From the NCBI GenBank assembly GCA_025355995.1, contig JANXYQ010000101.1, forward strand, positions 1-58,570: 58,570 bases of DNA. The letters are read 5' to 3'. This document shows, piece after piece, positions 8,828-17,411 of this stretch. A program made the position numbers and the translations under genes. Each line of letters begins with the position of its first letter. The first letter of the stretch is position 1. Source of the DNA: Spirochaetaceae bacterium. GTDB taxonomy: Bacteria > Spirochaetota > Spirochaetia > Treponematales > Rectinemataceae. The notes under the pieces were generated by a model. It was given only the letters and a program-made list of their open reading frames with translations. It was not told where the DNA came from and did no database searches.

Positions 8828-9298
8828 ATGTCCCAGACCAACTCGATCGCGGTCTCCATCCCTGCAGCCGACCTCGCCGAGATCCGCGGCGCGATCGGCG
8901 TCCTGCGAGCCAAGCTCGCGCCCCACCTCATGAGCCTGACGCCCCAGGACCGTCAGGAGCTGCCCAAGATGGGCGACCGCACCATCGGCTTCGTGCAGAA
9001 GGCCTATGAGTATGGTACCAGGCATTCCGAGCTTGCGCCGGGCTTCCTCGATTTCCAGGCGCTCGAGACCGACGTCAAGGCGGTCGAGCTCCTTCGGGAG
9101 CTCAGCATGAGCCTGGATCCCCTTAACGAGGCGCTGAGCGACAGCCTCACCCTCTCCGGCAGCGAGGCCTTCCAGGGCGCCCTCCTCTTCTACGGCAACG
9201 TCAAGGCGGCGGCCAAGGCCAAGGCCCCGGGGGCCGCGGCCATCTACGACGACCTCTCCAGCCGCTTCCCCGGCGGGGCGCAGAAGAAGAAAGCATAA
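8828..9298 (+). CDS. Conserved protein of unknown function
   Basis: This 156-residue, probably cytoplasmic, mostly helical protein has no signal peptide or membrane segment. The start has an ideal ribosome site (AGAGGAGG). Segments such as QELPKMGDRTIGFVQKAYEY and GAAAIYDDLSSRFPG resemble a family of hypothetical proteins I recall from Bacteroidota and other phyla, with no known function. The C-terminus is alanine- and lysine-rich. It diverges from cas3 and is followed by a strong hairpin, so it is probably a single-gene unit. There is no evidence linking it to CRISPR except position. Confidence 0.85.
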   Translation: MSQTNSIAVSIPAADLAEIRGAIGVLRAKLAPHLMSLTPQDRQELPKMGDRTIGFVQKAYEYGTRHSELAPGFLDFQALETDVKAVELLRELSMSLDPLNEALSDSLTLSGSEAFQGALLFYGNVKAAAKAKAPGAAAIYDDLSSRFPGGAQKKKA

Positions 9299-9308
9299 CT
9301 CGACAGAT

Positions 9309-9335
9309 GGGGGGGTACTTCCGAAGTACCCCCCC
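9309..9335 (+). terminator. Stem-loop after gene 8828
   Basis: A perfect 12-bp stem (GGGGGGGTACTT / AAGTACCCCCCC) has a 3-nt loop CCG. It begins 10 nt after the stop of gene 8828. There is no U-tract, so termination may be Rho-assisted, or the structure may protect the 3' end. Confidence 0.6.
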
Positions 9336-9339
9336 CCTA

Positions 9340-9698
9340 CTTACGGACTCCGGCCTCGGAGTTCGGGACTCCGGCGCCGGGGTCTTTATGTAGGCACGCC
9401 GAGCCTGGAACCACGGCGTCGGAGCAGGGAGGACCGATGCCGGAGCTCCGAACTAGGAAGGGTGAGTACCTAACTGCGATAGCCGAGTCGAGCGCTCGGG
9501 GCGCGATTGTTTGAACTAGGCCAGCAGAGCTTCGAACTCAGCGTTGGGCTCACGCAACACTGGCCGGTTTAGTATGGGCGGCGATTTGGAAGAGGGGCTC
9601 TGCGGGGCCGGCCCAGAACGAAGCGCGAAGCGGTGAGCGCTTCGATTCGAGCCGAACCTTTCTACAAGGTTTCGCCCCGGCGCGACTTCTGGCCCGGG
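9340..9698. other. Gene-free GC-rich spacer with imperfect inverted repeat
   Basis: No reading frame here looks coding. It contains an imperfect 15-nt inverted repeat (9360-9374 AGTTCGGGACTCCGG against 9440-9454 CCGGAGCTCCGAACT, 13 of 15 matching) and a repeated GAACTAGG (near 9450 and 9513). It may be a decayed repeat element or mobile-element edge. The alcohol dehydrogenase stop lies at its right end. Confidence 0.4.
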
Positions 9699-10868
9699 CT
9701 ACAGCGCCAATGCGTAGATCGCCAGGGCCTCCGCCTTGCCCACCTTCACGAAGTTGCCGACCTGCCTGGTGCCGCCCGAGCTCAGCTTGTCGGCCATCTC
9801 GCCGAAGCGCTCCGCGCCGATGCCGAGCCCGGAGAGCCGCACTTTAAGGCCCAGGTACTGCCAGAAGCCCTCGAGGCGCTCGATGCCGGTGAGGGCGGCT
9901 CGCTCGAGGTCCATGAAGGCGTTGTCCACGCCCCAGACCCGCGAGGCGATCTGGGCGAAGCGGGCGAGATCGTGCTTGTAGGCGAATTTCATCCAGGCGG
10001 GGAAGACCACCGCGAGGCCAGCGCCATGGGCTATGTCGTAGGCGGCCGAGAGCTCGTGCTCGAGGTCGTGGGAGCCCCAGTCGCCGACTCGGCCCGCGTT
10101 GAGCAGGTTGTTGTGCGCTATGGTGCCGGACCACATGAGCTCTGCCCAGGCGTCGTAGTCGTCGCTCTTCGCGAGAACTCGGGGCGCGCAGTCGATGACG
10201 GTACGAAGGGTGGCCTCGATGAGGCGGTCGGTGAGCTCGACGGGGCGGGAGTTCGTGAAGTAGCGCTCCATCAGGTGGGACATGATGTCGGCGACGCCGT
10301 TGGCCGCCTGCTCCTTGGGCAGGGTGAAGGCCAGCTCGGGATTGAGGATCGAGAAGCGCGGGTAGATCAGCTCGGAGTTGAAGCCGCGCTTGAGCATGCC
10401 CTCCTCGTTGGTGATGACGGAGGCGGTGCTGGCCTCGCTGCCGGCGGCGGGGATCGTGAGGATCGTAGCGACGGGCAGGGCTTCCTTGAGCTCGGCCTTG
10501 CCTGCGAAGAAGTCCCAGACCTCGCCCGCGTAGGGTACGCCCATCGCTATGGCCTTGGAGGAGTCGATGGCGCTGCCGCCGCCAAGCGCGAGGACAAGGC
10601 CGACCTTCTCCTTCCTGCAGAGGGCGATGCCTTCGTGGACGAGGGCGAGACGAGGGTTGGGGGCGACGCCGCCGAGCTCGACGCAGGCGACGCCGGCGCT
10701 TTTAAGCGAGGCGACGACGCGGTCGAAGAGGCCGGATTTCTTGACGCTGCCGCCGCCGTAGTGGATCAGAACCTTGGAGGCGAAGGCTTTTGCCTCGGCG
10801 CCTACCTGGGCCTCCGCGCCGCGGCCGAAGATGATCTTGGTAGGGTTCCGGAAAACGAAATCGTCCAT
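9699..10868 (-). CDS. Iron-dependent alcohol dehydrogenase (butanol dehydrogenase type)
   Basis: This 389-residue group III alcohol dehydrogenase is of the YqhD/BdhA type and reduces aldehydes to alcohols with NAD(P)H. The nucleotide-binding motif GGGSAID is at 96-102. The metal ligands are visible as Asp194, His198 (VADIMSH), His267 (GSHDLEHE) and His281 (YDIAHGAG). It lies 3 nt after the KDPG aldolase gene, with GAGGGAG before its ATG, so the two form an operon. A role in disposing of aldehydes or of reducing power from sugar fermentation is likely; the substrate cannot be read from the sequence. Confidence 0.93.
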   Translation of the reverse strand: MDDFVFRNPTKIIFGRGAEAQVGAEAKAFASKVLIHYGGGSVKKSGLFDRVVASLKSAGVACVELGGVAPNPRLALVHEGIALCRKEKVGLVLALGGGSAIDSSKAIAMGVPYAGEVWDFFAGKAELKEALPVATILTIPAAGSEASTASVITNEEGMLKRGFNSELIYPRFSILNPELAFTLPKEQAANGVADIMSHLMERYFTNSRPVELTDRLIEATLRTVIDCAPRVLAKSDDYDAWAELMWSGTIAHNNLLNAGRVGDWGSHDLEHELSAAYDIAHGAGLAVVFPAWMKFAYKHDLARFAQIASRVWGVDNAFMDLERAALTGIERLEGFWQYLGLKVRLSGLGIGAERFGEMADKLSSGGTRQVGNFVKVGKAEALAIYALAL

Positions 10869-10871
10869 GAC

Positions 10872-11531
10872 TTACTCCCTCGCCAGGGTTCGGGCGGCGC
10901 GCGCGAGGCCGACGGCTTCCGCGCTCAAGGCGGCGATGTCGGCCCAGCCGCCCGCGGCGATGAGCTCCTCCGTGACCATCCAGCTTCCGCCTATCGCGGC
11001 GACGTAGGGCAGGGACAGGTAGCTCGCCAGGTTGCCGGCGTCGATGCCGCCGGTGGGGACGAAGGACACCTCGGAGTATGGGCCGTGGAGGGCCTTGAGC
11101 ATCCTCACGCCGCCGGAGGCCTCGGCGGGGAAGAACTTGAGGAGTTCGCAGCCCTTCTCGAGGGCGAGCTCGACCTCCGTCGGGGAGTTCACGCCCGGGA
11201 CGATGGGCAGGCCCGAGGCGAGGCAGAGGTCGACTATGCGGGGGTTGAAGCCAGGCGAGACGGCGAAGGAGGCGCCGGCGTCCAGGGCTGCGCGGACCTG
11301 GTCCGGCTTGGTCAGGGTGCCGGCCCCCACGAGTATGGCCGGGTACTCCCTGCGCAGGAGGCGGATGGCTCCGGGGGCGGCCGCGCTGCGGAAGGTGACC
11401 TCGGCGACGAGGAGACCGCCCTCTACGAGGGCCCGGCCGAGGCTCAGCGCGTCCTCGGGCCGCTCGAGCCTGATGACGGGAACGATGCCCGTCGCGCGGA
11501 TACGTTCGAAGGTCCCTGGGGTCTCCATCAT
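10872..11531 (-). CDS. eda: KDPG/KHG aldolase
   Basis: This 219-residue class I aldolase cleaves 2-keto-3-deoxy-6-phosphogluconate (or 4-hydroxy-2-oxoglutarate) to pyruvate and an aldehyde product. The Schiff-base lysine is Lys131 in LLKFFPAEASGG, and the catalytic Glu44 is in AEVTFRS. PTGGID is the phosphate-binding loop. AAGGAG precedes the first of two adjacent ATG codons. It is first in an operon with the iron alcohol dehydrogenase and divergent from a PfkB kinase, so it may serve hexuronate or sugar-acid breakdown. No kinase, dehydratase or uronate isomerase accompanies it. Confidence 0.94.
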   Translation of the reverse strand: MMETPGTFERIRATGIVPVIRLERPEDALSLGRALVEGGLLVAEVTFRSAAAPGAIRLLRREYPAILVGAGTLTKPDQVRAALDAGASFAVSPGFNPRIVDLCLASGLPIVPGVNSPTEVELALEKGCELLKFFPAEASGGVRMLKALHGPYSEVSFVPTGGIDAGNLASYLSLPYVAAIGGSWMVTEELIAAGGWADIAALSAEAVGLARAARTLARE

Positions 11532-11627
11532 AGTCGTGCGCTCCTTTTTTCCGGCTTGCGTCCTATCCTAGCATCCTTCGCCCGGCTCGTCTCGACGCCG
11601 CGGCCGCTTTCGCTATAGCATCCGGGC

Positions 11628-12560
11628 ATGAGCGACAAACCTAAAGCGGGGGGCGGATACCTCGCCGTCTGCCTCAATCCCACCATCCAGAAGACCCTCC
11701 TGTTCCCGAGGCTCGCCCCCGGCGAGGTCAACCGCACGGCCGAGCACCGCGCGGACGTCGCGGGCAAGGGCGTGGACTGCGCCCGCGTCCTCACCCAGCT
11801 CGGCAGGCGCGCCCTCCACCTGACCCAGCTCGGCGGCCCGACGAGGGACTGGTTCCTCGCGATGTGCGAGGCCGACGGCGTGGAGCTGCGCTGGGTCGAG
11901 TCGGGGTCGGAGATCCGCTTCTGCACGACCGTCATAGACGCTTCGGCCGGGAGCGCCACCGAGCTCGTCGAGGAGTCCAGCCCGGTCGGCGCGGGCACCG
12001 CCGAAAGGGTCCTCGCTGAGTTCGACCGGTCCTTGGGCGAGGTCGGGACGGTCATGCTCTCGGGCACGAAGGCCCGGGGCTTCCCCGCCTCGACGATGCC
12101 CGAGCTTGCCCGGCGGGCCGCGGCGGCGGGCAAGCGCCTCTTCCTAGACATCAAGGGCGCGGACCTCCTGGGATGCCTACCCTTCCGGCCCCTCGTCGTC
12201 AAGCCCAACCTCGAGGAGCTCATGCAGACCTACCCCGCGGCAGCGGGCTCGCTCGCGATTGACGAGGGCGCGGCGCGCGAGCTGGTCGCCAGGGTGGGCC
12301 GGGAGTACAAGGAAAGCTACGGCGCCTGGCTCGTCGTGACGAGGGGCGCCAAGCCCACGCTTTTCTGGGACGGGGAGGGCTTGCGCGAATGCGCCGTCAG
12401 GCCCGTCCGCGTCCTCAATCCCATAGGCTCGGGGGACTCCTTCAACGTCGGCGTCGCGACCGCCCTCGAGGACGGGGCGGGCATCGCCGAGGCAGTCGCC
12501 GAGGGCACCAGGCTCGGGGCCCTCAACGCGGAGAGGCTCAAGCCCGGGTCAATCGCGTAG
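11628..12560 (+). CDS. PfkB-family sugar kinase (1-phosphofructokinase / tagatose-6-P kinase-like)
   Basis: This 310-residue kinase has an N-terminal pattern (CLNPTIQKT, PGEVNR, AGKGVDCARVL) that is closest to FruK/LacC-type phosphosugar kinases. The C-terminal anion-hole motif NPIGSGDSFN contains the catalytic Asp270. It probably phosphorylates a ketohexose phosphate. No phosphotransferase system or partner gene is adjacent, so the substrate is open. No convincing ribosome site precedes the ATG. Its 3' end overlaps the convergent histidine kinase gene by 23 nt. Confidence 0.85.
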   Translation: MSDKPKAGGGYLAVCLNPTIQKTLLFPRLAPGEVNRTAEHRADVAGKGVDCARVLTQLGRRALHLTQLGGPTRDWFLAMCEADGVELRWVESGSEIRFCTTVIDASAGSATELVEESSPVGAGTAERVLAEFDRSLGEVGTVMLSGTKARGFPASTMPELARRAAAAGKRLFLDIKGADLLGCLPFRPLVVKPNLEELMQTYPAAAGSLAIDEGAARELVARVGREYKESYGAWLVVTRGAKPTLFWDGEGLRECAVRPVRVLNPIGSGDSFNVGVATALEDGAGIAEAVAEGTRLGALNAERLKPGSIA

Positions 12561-14397
12561 CCGAGTCCAGCGTCACGGTGAACGCCGTCCTGCCGGGCTC
12601 GCTCGTGAAGCCGATGGTCCCGCCGTGGCGCTCGACGATCACGCGCGCGACGTCGAGGCCGAGCCCCTTCCCCTCGCCCATGGGGGTCTCCGTGAAGAAG
12701 GGCTCGAAGACGCGATCGCGCATCGCCTCGGGGATCCCCGGCCCGTCGTCGACTATGGTCACGCTGGCCTTGGCGCCGTCGTCGCGGATGTCGACATGGA
12801 GCTCGCCCGATCCGCCCATGGCGCGGAGGGCGTTCTCGAGGATGTTCGTCCACACGAGGCCGAGCTCCTCCCTATCGCCCATGACCCGGGCCGTCGGCGC
12901 CCCCGACCACGAGACCCGCACCCGGCCCGCGGCGACGCTCGGCACGAGTAGGAGCTCCTCGTCCAGGTGGGCGCGGAGATCTATCTCCGCGTCCGCGCGG
13001 GGCAGGTCGCGGCGAGCGTAGGAGCGGAGGGTATCCACCACCCGCGCCGCCCGGGCCGCGGCCAGCGCCACGACCTCGTCGGCGCGGGCGACGGCCGCCG
13101 CCCGCGCGGCCAGGTCGAGGAGCCGCGCGCCGCGCTCGGTCGCGAGGAGGGCCGCAGCCTCGCTCGGCACCGAGGAAAAGCCCATGTCCGAGAGGGCTTC
13201 CGCCCACTTGTCCGAGTCGCCCCTGCCCGTCGCCTCGAGCTCCCCGCGCATCGAGCGGCGGCTGTTCCTGATAGCGTGGGAGTCCAGGTCCCCGAGGCCG
13301 ACGCGCGCGCGCTCGAGGCAACGGAGGAAGAAGGCGCGCTCGGCCTCGAGCGAGCCCTCGAGCAGGTCGGGCAGGGAGCGCAGGATCGCCGAGAGCTCGT
13401 CGCTCGCCGAGCGGCTGGAGCTCAGTATCGCCGCCAGGGGCGTATTGAGCTCGTGGGCGACGCTCGCGACGATCCTGCCCATGACGGCCTTCCTCTCCGA
13501 GGACACGAGCCGGTCCTGGGCCTCCTCGAGCTCGGCGTAGGCTGACGCGAGCCTGCCGTTGGTCGCCACGAGGCTCTCGTTGGAGCGGGCGAGCTCCTCC
13601 GTCCGGATGCGCACCTCGGTTTCCAAACCCTGGTGGTAGCGCTCGATCTCCACGAGCATGGAGTTGAAGACCGAGGCGAGGACCTCCGCCTCCCCCACGC
13701 CGCCCGAGACGGTGGCCCTGACGCCGAAGTCGCCGCGCGCGACGGACAGGGCGAGGCCCGCGAGCTCGTTGAAGGGCCGCGTGAGGCGACGCGACAGGAC
13801 TATGGAGACGGCGAGGGCCCCGAGGACGGCCAGGAGGGCGCTCGGCAGCGAGATCAGGACGATGGCGCGGAAGTTCCTGTTCAAGCCCAGGAGAGAAGCC
13901 TCGAACTCCCGCTCCACCATGCCCGAGCGCTTCTCAATCAAGGACATCAGCTCGTCCTGGTTGGCACGGAATTTCTGGACCGCGTCGGGCGATACTGACA
14001 GGGCCGAGGGGCGCGTGGGATCGAGGTAGGACGAGGCGAACACGAAGAAATTGCGGAATGAGCCGTTGAGGGCCTCGAAGGAGCCCCGTTGCGAGGGCAA
14101 TAGGGCGGCGAGGCGGTCCATGTTCCGCCGGAAGGCGTTCGCGTCCTCGGCGAGCGCAGCCTCGACCTCGCCCCTTCGGGCCTGACCCAGGAAGAGCGCA
14201 TCCCACACCTGACCCTTCACGCGCAGCACGATCTGGGCGGAATCCTGGATCGCCCGCTCGGCCCCGAGTTCGCGCTCGGCGATCACGCGTATTCTGCCCG
14301 AGGTAGCGTAGAGGGCGGCGAAGTTGAGGGCGAGGAGGACGGCGAAGATCGAGATGATGATGCCGAAGCCCAGGAGGAGGCGCGACCTGTATTTCAT
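12538..14397 (-). CDS. Membrane sensor histidine kinase with HAMP domain
   Basis: This 619-residue kinase has a membrane helix at 8-30, an extracytoplasmic helical sensor region to about 175, and a second helix at about 178-201. HAMP (203-256) and a coiled coil follow. The phosphoacceptor His315 is in VAHELNTPLAAI. The ATPase domain has N-box NILENALRAMG and G1 VDDGPGIP and is intact. About 130 residues with the pattern RNSRRS...DKWAEALSDMGF separate the H-box from the rest of the dimerisation helix pair; I recall a similar insert in other bacterial kinases. No response regulator is nearby. It diverges from a lipoprotein that may be its ligand sensor. Confidence 0.9.
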   Translation of the reverse strand: MKYRSRLLLGFGIIISIFAVLLALNFAALYATSGRIRVIAERELGAERAIQDSAQIVLRVKGQVWDALFLGQARRGEVEAALAEDANAFRRNMDRLAALLPSQRGSFEALNGSFRNFFVFASSYLDPTRPSALSVSPDAVQKFRANQDELMSLIEKRSGMVEREFEASLLGLNRNFRAIVLISLPSALLAVLGALAVSIVLSRRLTRPFNELAGLALSVARGDFGVRATVSGGVGEAEVLASVFNSMLVEIERYHQGLETEVRIRTEELARSNESLVATNGRLASAYAELEEAQDRLVSSERKAVMGRIVASVAHELNTPLAAILSSSRSASDELSAILRSLPDLLEGSLEAERAFFLRCLERARVGLGDLDSHAIRNSRRSMRGELEATGRGDSDKWAEALSDMGFSSVPSEAAALLATERGARLLDLAARAAAVARADEVVALAAARAARVVDTLRSYARRDLPRADAEIDLRAHLDEELLLVPSVAAGRVRVSWSGAPTARVMGDREELGLVWTNILENALRAMGGSGELHVDIRDDGAKASVTIVDDGPGIPEAMRDRVFEPFFTETPMGEGKGLGLDVARVIVERHGGTIGFTSEPGRTAFTVTLDSATRLTRA

Positions 14398-14443
14398 CTA
14401 CGCTCAACTATAGCCCGGCCGCCGGCTTATTGGAACGCCCGAT

Positions 14444-14472
14444 TTGCGCTCGCCTCGGGCCGGACCTATAAT
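14444..14472 (+). promoter_or_regulatory. Predicted promoter of lipoprotein gene 14498
   Basis: TTGCGC (14444-14449) and a perfect TATAAT (14467-14472) are separated by 17 nt. The expected transcript start lies about 20 nt before the ATG and its GAGGAGG ribosome site. Confidence 0.7.
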
Positions 14473-14497
14473 TAAGCTGTCCAGCGAGGAGGCAGCC

Positions 14498-15499
14498 ATG
14501 CTTAGGATACTCTCGTCGGCCTGCTTGGTCCTCGCGCTCTCGTCCTGCGGGACGGCCGTCCGGGAAAGCCGCGATGAGGTCAAGGCGGTCGCCGAGAGGA
14601 TGCAGTCCGGATTCTCAGCGGTGCGCGCCGCCGAGGACGCCATGGCCGCCGCGATCGAGGCGGTCTACGCCCGAGGCGCCTCGCTCGACCTGTCCGTCGA
14701 CGGGATGGACGCGAAGGACGGCGGGATCTTCGCGACCTTCGAGGGAGGCAAGTATTACTACAAGACGATCAAGTCGGGGTGCAGCTACTATTGCAGCCCC
14801 ATGGGAAAAGTCACGGACGAGATTAGGCGGGAGATACGGACCATGGGCTACTTCGAGGGCGCGCTGCAAGCGGCCTGGGACGCCCTCCCGCCCTACCTGT
14901 CGATCGTATTCTACGGAGTCCACGAGCCGACTTCGATCGGCGTGATGGCCCCCTGGATGGATGTGGTCTCGCTCTTCCCCCCGGCCTTGCCCTTCACGGT
15001 ATTCGAATGGTACCGCCGCGGGCTCGCGTCCCCCGGACCGGGGCTCTGGGCGGCCCTGCCCTTCGCGGACCTCGGGAACGGCTGGGTCATCGACCTGGCC
15101 AAGCCGATCAAGGCCGCCGGGAAGACCAAGGGAGTGGCGGTAATCAGCGTCTTCATGATGAAGGCGAGCGACTACTACCTCGGGAAGGCCAAGACGCCCC
15201 TCCTGCTGCTGGCGTCCGATTCTACCCTGATGGGAGCCAGCCCGAGCGCCCGGACGGCCTTCGCCCTCGCGCCCCTCGAGGACACCGCCCTGCTGAAACA
15301 GCTGTCGGCGAACAGCTTCGCCCCCGCGAGCCAACGCTTGAGCGACCCGTCGCGAGCGCCGGAGATTCGGGCGCTCGCGACGCGGGTGCTCGCGGGCGAT
15401 AGCGGCTTCGAGGCGACGATCGGCCTGTCGAGGTGGACGGTCGAGTCCGCGCGCGTGCCGGAGATAGGCTTCTACCTCGTCGGCCTGGGCAGGCGCTAG
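14498..15499 (+). CDS. Lipoprotein with Cache-like sensory region
   Basis: This 333-residue predicted lipoprotein has signal MLRILSSACLVLALSSCGTA, with cysteine 18 as the lipidation site (lipobox LSSC). I chose the ATG at 14498, which has GAGGAGG 5 nt upstream and starts exactly at the signal sequence. The middle part (KDGGIFATFEGGKYYYK, RTMGYFEGALQAAW, WVIDLAKPIKA) resembles extracellular Cache sensor folds. It diverges from the histidine kinase, so a partnership in ligand sensing is plausible. The stop codon is shared base for base with the convergent HAD gene (CTAG). Confidence 0.75.
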   Translation: MLRILSSACLVLALSSCGTAVRESRDEVKAVAERMQSGFSAVRAAEDAMAAAIEAVYARGASLDLSVDGMDAKDGGIFATFEGGKYYYKTIKSGCSYYCSPMGKVTDEIRREIRTMGYFEGALQAAWDALPPYLSIVFYGVHEPTSIGVMAPWMDVVSLFPPALPFTVFEWYRRGLASPGPGLWAALPFADLGNGWVIDLAKPIKAAGKTKGVAVISVFMMKASDYYLGKAKTPLLLLASDSTLMGASPSARTAFALAPLEDTALLKQLSANSFAPASQRLSDPSRAPEIRALATRVLAGDSGFEATIGLSRWTVESARVPEIGFYLVGLGRR

Positions 15500-16149
15500 C
15501 CCAGCGCGGCCGGCGGCGGGCCCAGCAGGTCGCCCGCGAACCAGTAGGCCCCCGCAGCGCGAAGCTCGGCCTCGGTAAAGCTGCCGCCTATGCCGAGGCA
15601 GGGGCAACCCGCCGCCTTGGCCGCCCGTACGCCCGTCAAGGCGTCCTCCACGACGAGGCAGCGCCCGGGCGCCAGGCCCAGCCGCCGCGCGGCCTCGAGG
15701 TAGATGTCGGGAAAGGGCTTCTTGCGCTCCACCTCGAGCCCGTCGACCACCGCGTCGAAGTCGGCCTCCGACAGGCCTATCTCGCGCAGGTTGGCTTCGA
15801 CCTTGCGCCTGTCCGCGCTCGTCGCGATCGCGACCTTCAGGCCCCGCGCGCGGCATTCGCGGACGAAGGCGGCCGCGCCGGGCACCTCGCGCAGCTCGCC
15901 TCGTATCACCTCGAAGTACAGCTCATAGGTGCGGGCCTTGTCCGACTCGACATCGAGGGAGACGCCGTGCTTGGCGGCCACGCCGCTGATGAAACGCTCC
16001 TCGCCCGTCCCCACGAAGGGCAGGAAATCCTCTCGCGTCGCGCGGATACCGTAGCGCTCGGCGAGCATCGCCATGGCCGTGCGGGCGATGAAGGCCTCGG
16101 AATCCACGAGGACCCCGTCCATGTCGAAGAGGACGCCTTCTATCGCCAC
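15496..16149 (-). CDS. HAD phosphatase, beta-phosphoglucomutase-like
   Basis: This 217-residue HAD subfamily I protein has motif I DMDGVL (Asp9 and Asp11), motif II in ATSAD, the conserved lysine in KKPFPDIY and motif III VVEDALTG. The helical cap lies at 15-85. It may remove phosphate from a sugar phosphate or interconvert hexose phosphates. The start is GTG at 16149, overlapping the dehydrogenase stop by one base, with GGAG 5 nt upstream. It is the last gene of the long DeoR-E2-E3-E1-PHP-SDR-kinase-dehydrogenase operon. Confidence 0.9.
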   Translation of the reverse strand: MAIEGVLFDMDGVLVDSEAFIARTAMAMLAERYGIRATREDFLPFVGTGEERFISGVAAKHGVSLDVESDKARTYELYFEVIRGELREVPGAAAFVRECRARGLKVAIATSADRRKVEANLREIGLSEADFDAVVDGLEVERKKPFPDIYLEAARRLGLAPGRCLVVEDALTGVRAAKAAGCPCLGIGGSFTEAELRAAGAYWFAGDLLGPPPAALG

Positions 16150-17411
16150 TAGATCTCCGGCGCGTTAGCGAGCAGGTAGTCTTCCGCCTCTTTGCACCAA
16201 AGCATGTTGTTGCCCTTCACGATCCTGGCGAGCTCGGCGTAGAGGGGATCGGTCGCCCCCCGCGCCTCGAAGTCGGACAGGGCGACGAGGTCGAGCCTCT
16301 TGTGGGTGTAGATGAGCTTCTTCCCGCCGGGGATCTTGTCGAGGGCGATGGTCGTGGCGGGGACGGCGTCGAGGCCGCCGACGTGGGTGATCATCGCTAC
16401 GGGATTCAGCCGCCCGTCGGCCATCATCTCGAGGGACTCCTTGATGTCGTCCGTGTTCCCGCCGGAAGTCCCGACGAGGTGGTGCGACTCGTAGTGCACG
16501 TCGTAGAAATTGAGGGTCGCGCCGAAGGCGGTGTCCGTCGGGCCCGCGAAGAAGTTGAGGCAGCCGTCCGGGCCCAGGAGCCTGTCGCCCATCTCGACTA
16601 CCGGCCTCACCGGAGCGAAGACGAAGACGTCGTCGAAGAGCTTGCCGCCGTTGAGCTCCTTGAGGCGGGCAACCGGGTCGGCGAGGTCCTTGGTGTTGAC
16701 GTAGTGGAGCTCGACGCCGTTCCGCCTCGCCTCCTCGACGGTGAAGATCGAGGCGGCGCGCCTCAGGCGCGCCTCGTCGATGTCGGTGACGACCACCCTG
16801 CCCGGCTTGCGCGGGGCGTGCATGGCGTAGTCGATGGCGCCGATGCCCATGGGCCCGACGCTCGCCAGCAACGCGAGGGAACCGCCCTCCACGATGCCCA
16901 TTTGGTGGACGTAGGACCCGCCCTTCGTGTGGTACTGCGCGTGGTAGGCTCCCACGATGCAGGAGACGGGCTCGGCGAGGGAGCCCATGAAATAGGCCTC
17001 GGCCTTGTACTCGAGGAGGCAGCCCAGCTCCATCACCTCCGAGGGGATGACGATGTAGGTGGCGTCGCCGCCTATGTACTGGTAGGAGTAGCCGGGCGCC
17101 CAGAGCGTGCCCTTGTTGTTTAGGGCGGGCTGTATGGCGAACTTCTGTCCCGCCTTGAACTGCTTCTTCCACTTCTCTCCGATCTCGACGAGCTCGCCGC
17201 AGAACTCGTGGCCGATGATGACGGGGGTGGTCGCGAGGGGAGCGCGCACGCGCTTGTGCTTGTCCCCCTGCATTGCCAGCTTGTGGCTCGACATGCAGAT
17301 CGAGTCCGACACGATCCTCCCAAGGATCTCGTCGTCCTTTATCTTCGGGAGCTCGAATTCCTCGAGCCTCAGGTCGTCGACGCCGTGTATCCTCACCGCC
17401 TTGGTCTTCAT
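16149..17411 (-). CDS. Zinc-type alcohol dehydrogenase, L-sorbose-1-phosphate reductase-like
   Basis: This 420-residue medium-chain dehydrogenase has the zinc-site region GHEFCGELVE and a nucleotide fold around SVGPMGIGAIDYA. Long relatives of about 410-420 residues include sorbose-1-phosphate reductases (SorE). The ATG at 17411 overlaps the kinase stop as ATGA and has GGAGG 6 nt upstream; an ATG two codons earlier has no spacing. Together with the upstream SDR (sorbitol-6-phosphate dehydrogenase-like) it could interconvert ketose phosphates through a polyol phosphate. This is an inference from family resemblance. Confidence 0.85.
   Translation of the reverse strand: MKTKAVRIHGVDDLRLEEFELPKIKDDEILGRIVSDSICMSSHKLAMQGDKHKRVRAPLATTPVIIGHEFCGELVEIGEKWKKQFKAGQKFAIQPALNNKGTLWAPGYSYQYIGGDATYIVIPSEVMELGCLLEYKAEAYFMGSLAEPVSCIVGAYHAQYHTKGGSYVHQMGIVEGGSLALLASVGPMGIGAIDYAMHAPRKPGRVVVTDIDEARLRRAASIFTVEEARRNGVELHYVNTKDLADPVARLKELNGGKLFDDVFVFAPVRPVVEMGDRLLGPDGCLNFFAGPTDTAFGATLNFYDVHYESHHLVGTSGGNTDDIKESLEMMADGRLNPVAMITHVGGLDAVPATTIALDKIPGGKKLIYTHKRLDLVALSDFEARGATDPLYAELARIVKGNNMLWCKEAEDYLLANAPEI

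Noticed and set aside
9633-11618. 661-codon plus-strand frame opposite the alcohol dehydrogenase and KDPG aldolase
   Set aside because: It is antisense to two genes with intact catalytic motifs; its composition (Gly, Ala, Glu, Arg, Val rich) is that of a GC-rich shadow frame.
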